A program made the translations under genes and the position numbers. A stretch of DNA of 64,000 bases. It comes from Dimorphilus gyrociliatus. Lineage: Eukaryota > Annelida > Polychaeta > Dinophilidae. Positions 1-9,837 of this stretch are shown here, piece by piece. Within the stretch, counting starts at the first letter, position 1. Each line of letters opens with the position of its first letter. The notes beneath the pieces are model-generated. The model was not told the DNA's origin. It worked only from the letters and a program-made list of their open reading frames with translations, and searched no databases. The stretch covers positions 3,178,408-3,242,407 of the forward strand of contig CAJFCJ010000006.1 of assembly GCA_904063045.1 (NCBI GenBank), in the 5' to 3' direction.

Positions 1-320
1 AAATTATATGCGTTTAGAATAATGAAAGAAAAGGTTGCCTTATTAGATGTGGAGAATATTTCAAAAGAATACTAGAAATATTTGGTGAAGTTTTCACAAA
101 ACAGATAATTTTATTGTCATTGCTGTTCTATTGTTCATCTTTTTAAAAGCTTGACATTTAATAACAAGGCTAATAAGCAGCTTTGGACTGATGCTTAGAA
201 TATTTTATACTACAATTCAGTTGGATCAATAATACGTTTAACGGGTACTAGCATATTTGCATAGCTATTAAAAACTCTCCGATGTCTACATATACCTTAA
301 ACTCTTGGTAAACCCACCGA
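1..320. other. Left-edge AT-rich non-coding stretch
   Basis: No frame with protein-like content or family similarity was seen here. It is downstream of the decayed TRMT112-like gene on the minus strand. Confidence 0.5.
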
Positions 321-677
321 CAACATTGCTATATTCGGCATCGGTATTTTTTTCATTCAAATTGCGTCATCGTATTGAACCGACACATACATTGCGTATA
401 AGTTGCAATCTTTGGATAGCACAAGCGTTAAGTTATGTACCTGATCAGCAGCTCTACAAAGCACTCCATAATCAATTTTAGGAATCATTTTTTCCAAAAA
501 TTCCTTATTAAATTCTGTTTCGACTATTTCAATTTGTTGGCACTGTTTGAGAGCGATAATAAAGGAAATGGTTTTATTTTAAAAATTAGTTGATTATACC
601 TCAATTTTTAAGGGGTATCCTTTTGTTACACCCTTTATAATGTTTGATGTCAACATATTGTGAGTTAATAATTTCAT
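321..677 (-). pseudogene. TRMT112: Degenerate TRMT112-like gene (methyltransferase activator)
   Basis: Exon 1 is 677-600 (start ATG 677-675, protein begins MKLLTHNMLTSNIIKGV). A 57-bp GT/AG intron (599-543) follows, and exon 2 runs from 542. The join gives YPLKIE followed by CQQIEIVETEFNKEF and LEKMIPKIDYGVLCRAAD, which matches the N-terminal half of TRMT112. In other animals that protein is about 125 residues and activates several tRNA, rRNA and protein methyltransferases. After this the match decays. The frame hits TGA at 359-357 after 87 codons. The conserved HHLL and CPE(S/T)GR segments are unrecognisable, and a ghost of the IPNMLL motif (IPMPNIAML, about 347-321) lies beyond the stop. 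The retained intron argues against a processed retrocopy. It could be a decayed duplicate, with the working gene elsewhere. Homology is fairly sure; pseudogene status is inferred. Confidence 0.65.
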
Positions 678-1606
678 CTTGCAGTATTAAACGATAAAGT
701 AAATCAATTGTTAACACGTATCGGGAGCCAAATTATCTATATCGTATTATTCGATTTCGATTTAGTAAGGGCCTAGACTTTAAGTATGTTCCAAAAATAA
801 GTAATTATTTATAAATTATTAATAGGCGTTTTTTATATCCATTAAACACTTAGAGAATTTTCTTTTATTATGTGATATACATGTGAAATTTTTTTTTTTT
901 GGTAGTACTAGAAATTTTACACTGAATTTTGAATAAAGATTGAGAAGCCTGAGAAAATAATATTCTCATTACATAAGATAAAATAAATGAGTACATTCTA
1001 TAGTTTGTTAAACAAAAAGGTTCTATATTTTCGATTTTATGTAATTGGTAGTGAATACGCTCTTTTAGATAGATTAGGCGTATCATAAGTAACATTCTTA
1101 GAAATTGAAGCCTCGTTTATCGATATAGCTATTATTTGAAACGATTAATTTGAAGACCACATGGGAATTTGCGCATGCGTACTAAAGAATTAGCAGAAAA
1201 CACCGCAAATTTTATCCCCCAAGCAGTGTCCAAAATTTTAGTTGTAGTTTATCTTTGAAAAAATCAAATTATTTTCATTTGCGGACAAGAGCCAATCTCA
1301 TTAGTCTAACTATTTCATAAAATTGGTTAAAGTATGATCTTAATTTTTACTCGATAAACTATTTACTTTCAATAACAAATTTTTGTTTTTCGTTATTTTT
1401 ATAAGAAAATTATTTTCTTTAGTGCAAATTTATATGCTTAAAGAAAAATAATCTATCCATCAAATCTCATTAGAAAGCGTGTTTGTTCTTGTTCAAATAT
1501 TGTAATTTACAAATGGGGAACAACTGCAACATTAACCTTTTTAACCTACAGACTGGTATTTGTATTTCGAGATCACGAACGTGACGTGTTTTTAATTGCT
1601 CAAAAG
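678..1606. other. Shared intergenic/promoter region between TRMT112-like gene and PET117
   Basis: About 930 bp separate the two divergently transcribed genes. The stretch is AT-rich with no supportable exon. The one notable element is the GC-containing palindrome at 1170-1181, annotated separately. The short open frame at 868-1095 on the minus strand looks like chance. Confidence 0.5.
1170..1181. promoter_or_regulatory. NRF1-like palindrome TGCGCATGCGTA
   Basis: The 12-mer differs by one base from the animal NRF1 consensus YGCGCAYGCGCR. It sits in otherwise AT-rich DNA between divergent TRMT112-like and PET117 genes. NRF1 classically drives nuclear genes for respiration, and PET117 is a cytochrome oxidase assembly factor, so a promoter role is plausible but unproven. 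Confidence 0.35.
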
Positions 1607-1908
1607 ATGAGTCTAGGATCGAAAGTAGCTTTGGCAGGATCAATCGTTTTCACAACAGGAATCATTACGTATGTCCATAATAAACAGAAGCAAGACATTG
1701 AGGTAATTGTTCTTAAATCTAGTATATTTTCGGATAAGATTGTTATAATCGACTTATTATCGTTCAGCGTCTACACGACGGAGTTATAAAAGATGCTGAA
1801 AGACAGGAGATGAGAAAAATAGCTAATCTAAAACACCTACAAGAACAAATTGATCTAACAAAAGCTTTAAAAGCTCAAAGAGATAAGGAGATGAAAACTG
1901 AGAGCTGA
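1607..1908 (+). CDS. PET117: PET117 cytochrome c oxidase assembly factor
   Basis: There are two exons, 1607-1702 and 1768-1908, with a 65-bp GT/AG intron in phase 0; together they encode 78 residues (human PET117 has 81). The N-terminus MSLGSKVALAGSIVFTTG is a short hydrophobic anchor of the kind seen in PET117. The intron falls after the codon for Glu32, and exon 2 opens with RLHDGVIKDAERQ, matching the family core RLxDGVIxDxExQ. The rest is a charged helix ending in KAQRDKEMKTES. PET117 is a small mitochondrial inner-membrane/matrix protein that works with COX15 in heme a biogenesis and COX assembly. I chose the ATG at 1607 because conservation begins there. An upstream in-frame ATG at 1586 would add seven residues not typical of the family. 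Confidence 0.9.
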
Positions 1909-2913
1909 TATAATAAAACATTCAATAGAAAAGACTAAAATAACTTTTCTGCATATGTGCTTCTAAAATGAAATATATTATACCTGTCTGTTAAGTATTT
2001 TTTTGTAAATTAGTATACTTATGTAATTTTCACAGATATTTTTGAAATAAAGCTATAAAAATGATTAAATCCAATAATATTTTTTATAGGAACAGTAAAT
2101 ACATTTTCATAATGTTTATATGTTACCTGTACACAAATAAACATTGTTAAAAATTGTTTCAACTAACGACATTGTTAACCATAATAGAACTTAATAGAAT
2201 AATATCTTACTCCATCTATAGGATATTTTTTAAAGGATATATGGCCTCAAAGTTAAACGAAGCTCAAACTCAATCAGAAGTGACACTGAAGAATAGCATT
2301 TACTATACATCTTTTAAATGGATAAACTTATAATTAACACATTTATTGAATTCTTCGACTTTTATAAGGATTTCTACAGGATAGGAATATATAAGTGGCT
2401 GTTTGTTAATAGTGACTATGGATATATATTCTTCAAGAAGGAAATTCCGAATTAAATACTTTGTTTCGTCGTCAATTTAAGCTAGCCGTTTTAAAAAGAT
2501 ACCGAGGAGCTTTAAATGAAATGAAACCAATACTGAACACTTAAAAATTTAGTTAAAAACTTAACTAATTCTGACATTGGCGAACCTAAATTGAGTAGTG
2601 TGTTAGAAGTTTGCCAAATAAAAAAGAGTACACTCAATAAACAACGTTGAAGTTTTCTCCAACGATTCGAATTAAAGGACGAATTTGGCCTCTCATGGCA
2701 GTTCAGCTGCACAAAAAATGAAAAAAAACAAGGCCTGTTGAGTAGATGTAAAATTATAGGCCAACTGTGTTCTAAGCCCTGTCGACTAATTAGCCAATGA
2801 ACAGTTGTGTTGTATATAAAGCTACCAACCAGCAGCCTCGTATTATTATTCATGAACACCGAGGTACTGTGAGAAAGCACGTTTTAATTACATGACTCAT
2901 ACTTTTTTGTAAA
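1909..2913. other. Intergenic region between PET117 and the homeobox gene
   Basis: About 1 kb. AATAAA at 2046-2051 could be the PET117 polyadenylation signal. Short plus-strand frames at 2336-2473 and 2438-2540 have somewhat protein-like residues, but they do not join into a gene that I can recognise. The minus-strand frame 2512-2880 is also unrecognised. Confidence 0.4.
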
Positions 2914-5086
2914 ATGGAAGAAGAAAGTTCTGTTCATCCTCTTTCACCTGATATGCTACAAAGTTTTTCATGGAACAGTTCTTCAAGAATTTTTCAAAAC
3001 ATAGTTGACCAAGGTAGGGGAGATTTCACTTGCAAATAACTTTAGAAAAATAACATTTTTTTTTGCTCTGCTTTAAAGATAAAGTTCAGTTTTGGAATCC
3101 ACGGCCATATCTTTCGCCATCCGAATTAGGTAAAGTTCTAGAAATTTTATTTTAACCAATTAAATACAATGCTTAGCGTAAATTTTCTAGTATGCTATAA
3201 GTAGAATTCATTCCACTCTTTAAAGTAAAACTAAAGAACATCTTAGCACTCAATCTTTAATTGTTTTCAACTCATTTTTTAAAAGTACATACTTATTCTT
3301 TCGTTTTGTAAACATTGAGTGAATTCATAACAGAAAATGACAAATTGTGTTGGAGCCAACCCTTATCTGTGAGAAATTATCAAACTGCAGCCGAACCAGG
3401 TAAGCGAAAATAAATTTCATCAACAGAGATGTAAAACGCTTTTCGTTTGAAGCCTTTATATATTCAGATTCAATGACATGGAATCCTCCAGTAAGTGCTC
3501 CATCTGTGCCATGTAGAACTTTTCAAAATGGCTTCGAACAAGGTTGTTATTAAAATACTTTCTGTCATGTGCTTTGCAAGAAATATTATTTTATCTAATT
3601 AGCCTATCCCGTCTTGAATGAGTCCAGTCGTGTAATTATGGATCTTGATACGCAAAATTTTCTTACGCCCAGCAAGACACCCATAAAAAATGAACAGAAC
3701 GTTGTCTGCCTCGGTAAAATGTCCACAGGATCCAATAGCGAGTATCAGCCAAATCTTGTTGACACTCCTCCATCGTCACCAATAGAAATATTTCCTCCGG
3801 GCCCCAGCAAGGTAATTAAAAAGCTTAAAAAGCATGTAAATTTTTTTGTTAATTGTCTTTATTGTATTGAAATTATTAGGTGAAATATCTTCCAAATCCA
3901 CCTCCTGTAGCCACTGTATATCCAACTACAATCGATTTTCCATATGGAGAAAAATTCTATCAAATGTGTGATGTTCAGGAAGAACATAGCCGTATATTAA
4001 GAATGTTTGAAAAAGCAAAAGATAACTTACTTTTAGTTCAAAGTATAGAAGAATTAGCAGATAATTATCAAAAGAGTATCGAGATGATAGAGAGCAAACG
4101 ATACAACACGCTCATGTCGAACGTTTTGGAAGAGGAAATGAAATATTCAATAAATTTACATTTTAATAAACAAAGGTTTGAAGCTGCTCAAAAAGTTCGA
4201 GAAGATTTAGCTGGGTAAAATAAAATTTCTTTTTTAACGTTCTTTATTAAACAATCAGCAATATTATCAGTTTTGGAATTTATGAAGAAGTAAACGAAGA
4301 GGATGGCGATGCTTCCGCTGCAGCTAGGAGTCTTCTCGAATTGTCGAGATCAGCTCCGACAGACTTTCCAGACGATGACGACGAAACTCCTCAGAGGCGG
4401 CGACGGGGAAGTAGATATTTACAAAAAACAGCAGTTAAATTAATGGAGCGATGGTATGCCTCAAACAAAGTACATCCATATCCATCGGATGAAGAAATTG
4501 AACGTTTATCGGCTGAAGGTGGAATTACAAGAGCTCAGGTTAAGAAATGGATGGCCAATAAGAGAGTTAGAAATTGTAACACATTATCTTATAACGGTTC
4601 GCAACTAGTTAATTAATGATCATAAAAATAATCTTCAATTTGCATTAAATAGGTGCCATCCATCCGAGAAAATTAAAACGGATAAAGAGAGAGCAAGCTA
4701 AACTAGACGGAACTTACATTCCAAGTCCCCCAAAAAATTCATTACAACGAAAGTATTTACCGCCCTATGCAGTTTCTGTTTTGTCGGCATGGTTTGATAC
4801 GCATAGGGACAATCCTTATCCGACTGAGCCCGAAAAAAAGGATTTAGCAAAATTGGCAGGAATTTCTGTTTCTCAGGTCCGGCACTGGTTTACCAACAGG
4901 AGAAGGCGGCTTGTAGAATCCCCTATAAAAAAAAAAACATGTCCGAATATGCAATATATGAGTCCTGTAAGCAGTCAGAATAATTTGAATCAATATCCAA
5001 ATATTGGAGTGAGTGATAACCAGATGATTCTGGTGGTTGAGAAAGGAGAGGATGAAATGATGGTTGAAGGAGTTTGTAGCTCATGA
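2914..5086 (+). CDS. Double TALE-type homeodomain protein
   Basis: Eight exons (2914-3013, 3079-3129, 3334-3399, 3468-3542, 3603-3811, 3880-4214, 4271-4596, 4653-5086) join in frame into 531 residues. Exons 1-4 each encode a short segment around Trp (FSWNSS, FWNPRP, CWSQPL, TWNPPV). Exon 6 is a helical, charged region without a recognisable MEIS or PBC domain. Exon 7 carries homeodomain 1 (about residues 320-382) with the three-residue-loop signature HPYPS and helix 3 VKKWMANKRVRN. Exon 8 carries homeodomain 2 (about 418-478) with NPYPT and VRHWFTNRRRR. Asn51 and Arg53 are kept in both, while position 49 is Met in the first. A basic linker, HPRKLKRIKRE, joins them. It is presumably a nuclear DNA-binding regulator. 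TALE proteins usually have one homeodomain, and I cannot place this in MEIS, PBX, TGIF, IRX or PKNOX. Polyadenylation signals lie near 5205-5236. Confidence 0.85.
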
Positions 5087-5515
5087 CTTTTTCTTTTTAT
5101 TACTTTCTATTTCATTTATGTGCTTGATTTCTTTGGTTTTTTGGTGCATTCAAAATTGAAACAACTTGAATATCATTCTCTATTTTTTGGTATATATGCA
5201 TGGTTAATAAAAGCAAATTTGTTTTATATTTGAATAAATGCGGTGCGATACCGCAGAAAGTTTCTTACAATTGACTTTATGTGTTGATATATTATTATTT
5301 CAGGTATTAGAAACAATTATTAATTCTTAACCAAAATATTATAAATTTATATTAAATTCAAGTTTACAGTTTTACAGCCTATTTAACTCCAAGAAGTTAG
5401 AGGACTCAATTTGACAAACGGTTGAAACACATTCTTTTCGTTAAAAAAAGCTCAGTCAGGTAGGTCATAACAAATCAATTCAATATATTAGATATATTTC
5501 GCTCACTCCTTTTGA
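5087..5515. other. Convergent 3' intergenic region
   Basis: About 430 bp between the tail-to-tail homeobox and DELE1-like genes. It holds AT-rich 3' UTR sequence, including AATAAA near 5207 and 5232 for the plus-strand gene. No coding frame. Confidence 0.5.
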
Positions 5516-7008
5516 TTATCCGATTGCGTTTAATTCACTGGTACTCTTGCAACGAACCAAATCATTTGCATAATTCGCCGTAAAACTGCCATAAACAATC
5601 GAAAAAACATTCTTTTCCCAATTTTGATCAAAACTGAAAAGCTCCTCACCATAATCTCTAACGTACTCGGTCAGAGTAGGTGAAGATGAAGAACTTCTTA
5701 GTCTGGTCCTTTGAATACCCCTTCTCTCCAATTCTTCTTTTGCTTCTTGATTACCGTTTTTAGATGATTTTTTGAAAAGTTCAATGGCAAGGTGTTTATT
5801 TTCCTCTACACCCAAACCATTGTCATAACAAAGCCCAAGATAATATTGTGCTTCGGCGTTTTCTTGTTTGGCTGCTTCTTTGAATAAATTTGCGGCCATC
5901 GTTTGATTCCCATTTCTCATATGTTTAACTCCTACAAATGTTTGTGCTTCTGCAACACCGTATTCAGCTGCTTTGGCAATAAGTTCGTTTCCTCTTTCTA
6001 AATTCAATCCATTGTCTATATATAGTACACCCAAATTGTGCAGAGCAGATGGATGTTCGTCATTTGCCGCTTTCTCATAATAATAGACTGCTTTCTCAAC
6101 ACTCTTTTGGACTCCATGACCCAATTCGTAAGCTAGTCCAAGGTTATAATTAGAAAATGAGTGCCCAAACTTAGCTGATGTCAACCAGGCTTTCACTGCC
6201 TCTGTCTTTTTTCCGACTTGTGCTAATTGTGCTCCCCTTAAACCTTGCAACAGAGCTTCAGTTTCTCTATTAAGTTCGTCAAGGCTCCTATTGGTACGCC
6301 GGCGTTTTTCAGCTTTTCCGATCTCTTTTAACTCCTCCTTTGTTTGCATAGCATTGACTTTGGCTCTGTCGTCATCGCTGAAGAGTTTTTTCAGCTCAGA
6401 ACCTACCGCAATTGCTGATCCCTTGAAAATTGACGAAAAGAAATGAGTTGTTTGATTTATTACTAATTAATTAATATGCAGAAAATGATAGCCTTTGAGT
6501 TATAGTGGAATGATGTTCTATGCCTATACATGATAACAGGCGAGAAAATCATCCAATTTAAAGATTTTGTAATTGTATCAAAGGAAGGCCTATGTTCCAC
6601 ATATTTACTGACACGGTATGACTCATGAAAATATATTTTAACAATTGATATGTAAAGTATCTTACCAGTCCAAATACATCTTTAACCCGACATTCGTTAA
6701 CTATCGACTTTATGAAATCTTGATAGCATTCTGATTTAGTTTTCTTATTGCTTTTCTCTTCATTGTCGATTCCAGATATGAGAGGTTCGGTAGCTCTTGA
6801 AAGTATAAATGAATTGCGTTTCTTTTTTTTTGATTTTTCTTCAGGAGTTATGGAGTTGCACGCGGTCAAGTTACATTGTTGTCGTAAAACTATAAAAAAA
6901 ATATTCGTTATTTTCCGTCAGCGATTTTAAAGTACCGCGCGAATATATGCACTCTTTGATAAAATTCTTAAAAATACCTCTTGTTACTTCTTTTAATGAT
7001 CTCCACAT
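5516..7008 (-). CDS. DELE1: DELE1-like mitochondrial SEL1-repeat protein
   Basis: Exons 7008-6978, 6889-6666 and 6421-5516 join in frame into 386 residues. The N-terminus MWRSLKEVTRVLRQQ is basic and hydroxylated, like a mitochondrial presequence, and human DELE1 also begins MWR. Next comes a Lys/Ser-rich region (EEKSKKKKRNSF). The C-terminal two-thirds are SEL1/TPR-type helical repeats with typical cores [29 protein letters not shown] and AQYYLGLCYDNGLGVEEN. The tail (RLRSSSSSPTLTEY, then CKSTSELNAIG) resembles the Ser-rich end of DELE1. DELE1 is cleaved by OMA1 under mitochondrial stress; the SEL1 fragment then activates the kinase HRI (EIF2AK1) in the cytosol. SEL1 repeats are common, so this assignment rests on repeat order, the presequence and the tail. 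Confidence 0.75.
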
Positions 7009-9837
7009 GATGGAGAACCGTAGCTCCGATATTTAACTTGATAATTTTAATCGAAACTCATCAAGATTCGAATTATTTTCGCTGAATTTATCCACTATAT
7101 ATTCGACCAATTATGATCTCCTTTAGAGGTCGACCTTACTGATGTCACAGGGAGGTGTTGTAAGCCTATAGCCTTTACACTAGCTCAAGATGACCATTTC
7201 TCAATAAACAAGCTGAATTTTTATTTCATTTTTATAGTAACTTGTTACAAAACTACCCAACATACGAAAACAAGTTATATTAGTTATTCTCTCTAATAGA
7301 AAAATATATGAATAGAAGAAGAATAGAGCAGTTTAACATTGAACTGAATTCAAACTATATTTATCTGATACTTGAAGAAATTTAGAGCCTTATTTTGTCT
7401 AACTAAATGCCAAAATACCAAAACATGTATATAAGGATTGTAAACAATTGATCTCTTTCTTTTCTTTTCTTTTCCATTTAGAATTAAAGAAAAGTTAAGT
7501 TTAAAAGAAACTTTAATAAGAAAGGAGTATTTATTAAAAAATATTTATCATATAAAATTTGAAAAACTAAAAGCTCTAATGTTTAGTTAATAAAATAGTT
7601 TGTAATCTTGTTAGAGGTCGCTAAAAAATTTGTCGATAGGTGTCTCTATTATTAGAAATATATTCTTACTATAAAAGAAAATGAATACTCCAAATGATTT
7701 TTCTAAATTGCAAATATTTTTATTGTTCTTGAAAATAGATTAGTTATTCTTTATATTTTCTAGGGTTTAGTAAACGATTTCCAAGGAAATCACTGAAGAG
7801 ATATTGTAAGTATTGCGAAAAAGTTTACGAACTAAATTGATTATCTAGTTGAAAACATAAATATTTTGTTTTAAATGAAAATTCTGGCTAAAACGGTTAA
7901 TATATTTATTCAAGTCGATGAAAAAGAGTTTTTTTATTCTATAGAATTAAAGAATAGAAAAAGTACGAAAATGGGCAAAGAAAGAACGTTCCGAGAAAAA
8001 GGAACGTTTTGTACATATCGTTCTAAAAACTAAATATAAAGTAGAGAAAGACACAGAGAAACTTACAAAGAATTGAATAAAAGTGAAGTACTGTATGAAA
8101 TATTATATAATGTTAATAGATAATTATAAATAGTATATTTACTAAGGAGAGTTACAGATAGTTAGATAGATAGATAAGATTTAACATTTTAAAGAATTTT
8201 GCCTTATAGATGGAATTTAAAACATTTAGTAATAATAACTTTTGCATACGTCAACAGTGTATTTTTATTCGTTATGTATAGATTTATAAATACATGTTTA
8301 TATATAAAAAAACATTGTAAAAACAAAATAAATGATCTAAATATAGATAATAAAAAATATAGCATTTATAGTAGTAACTTTGGTAAAGTTTTTTAAACCG
8401 GAATTTTTAGATAAACAAGATAAAGTTTGACAAAACTGTTTAAATATACAGTATATATACAGTATATATATATATATTAGTATATATAACATACATAAAT
8501 TAATATTCTTGTTTCAAAATAAATATTGCATTTATAAATGAAAAGAGCCGAATTCATAAAAGAAAGTACATAGAAAAAAAAGAACTAAATGTTCTTTTAA
8601 TCAAAATATCTTATAGAAAAATCTTACATATCTCTATAATCTTTAGAATAAAATGAAATGATATATACACATATACTATGTATAAAGATATTGTGAAGAT
8701 GCGTGTTTTTTTCTTAAAATTAAGCTTCTTTTCTCTATTATTTATCTGTATATAAATAAATAATATCTATTTTTATATTAAATCACTTCTAGAGTATTTT
8801 ATAATTACGATATTTAATAAAAATCTTGTTATACTCAAGCGACAACAACAAAAAAAGTCTATTTTTGTATTAAAAGTTGAACTCAATGAAAATAAAATAT
8901 GTTATGAAATACCTACTTTATTTAATTAAGGAAAAAAACAGCAAAAAATAAAAACTCGTTCAATTTGGATACTTTTTTTTCTTATTTAAAAAATTTGTAC
9001 TTAACATGTTCTTATAGATATGAAAATATTCTTATGACGATATCAGGTAAAATTTTGATATCAACTATTCTACTTTATTCCTTTTCTTTTCTTTTCTTAG
9101 TCTTATGAATATTGTATGAAATCATATATATTTTGTTTATGTAAATGAACGAAAAAAAACTTTAAATAATAGGGAGAATGTCATCGACCTGCTTATTTAA
9201 CAGAGATATTAATTGACATATAACATGTAACTAGTTCACATTTGTAATTGGTAGGTCCATAATTGGTACCTAACAATATGATCAAACGAACCCAGGCACA
9301 TTATCTTATCTACGTGTAATGAGCAGTCCACTAAGAGTTGCTGAATAAATTGAATATTTCTGCTGTGCTATTCCCATATTGAGTAACCACAACAATAATA
9401 ATGATAAGAATGGTGAAAATTGATACTATTAATAATAATTCTGAAAAAAAGTCAATCACTATCAATTGTTGTTATTGATAGAAATCAGATGAACACAAAA
9501 ACTAATCCTGAACTATTTAATATTATGCTTTCTTATTTATTGAATAAAGATAACTATTTATGGAGTAATGAAAAATGTATGTTAAATAAATAGAGCTAAT
9601 TGAGGATACTATTGGGAATAGAAATAATGCTTAATTCGGTTTAGGAATTCCAGTTTATTTTGGATAAGATTATGAAAAATATTTTTGGCGCTTTCTTTAA
9701 AGACTTTACTAAATACTCTGAAGTGTTTGTATAGCGCTAAAAATATCTATTTTCTTAAGTCGATATCGATAATGTGAGATAATAAATGACGATCGTATCA
9801 AAAGTCATTCAGTAGCTGTTCAAATTCAAGAACGACA
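7009..9837. other. 2.8 kb intergenic region between divergent DELE1-like and CLCN7 genes
   Basis: Very AT-rich, with homopolymer runs and TA-rich tracts (for example 8446-8480, containing TATACAGTATA). The DELE1-like promoter should lie at the left end and the CLCN7 promoter at the right. The open frame at 8199-8396 is AT-rich and unsupported. No RNA gene recognised. Confidence 0.5.

Noticed and set aside
868-1095. Minus-strand 75-codon frame
   Set aside because: AT-rich, Lys/Phe/Tyr-heavy translation with no homology and no neighbouring exons.
2226-2540. Plus-strand fragments that look slightly protein-like (for example LFRRQFKLAVLKRYRGALNE)
   Set aside because: The frames do not connect through convincing splice sites, and there is no recognisable family.
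2512-2880. Minus-strand frame of 122 codons before the homeobox gene
   Set aside because: Composition is Cys/Phe/Trp-rich without domain logic. It overlaps the likely promoter of the homeobox gene and resembles nothing known; treated as chance.
8199-8396. Short plus-strand frame in the CLCN7 upstream region
   Set aside because: Does not begin with ATG, very AT-rich, repetitive Asn/Ile/Lys translation.
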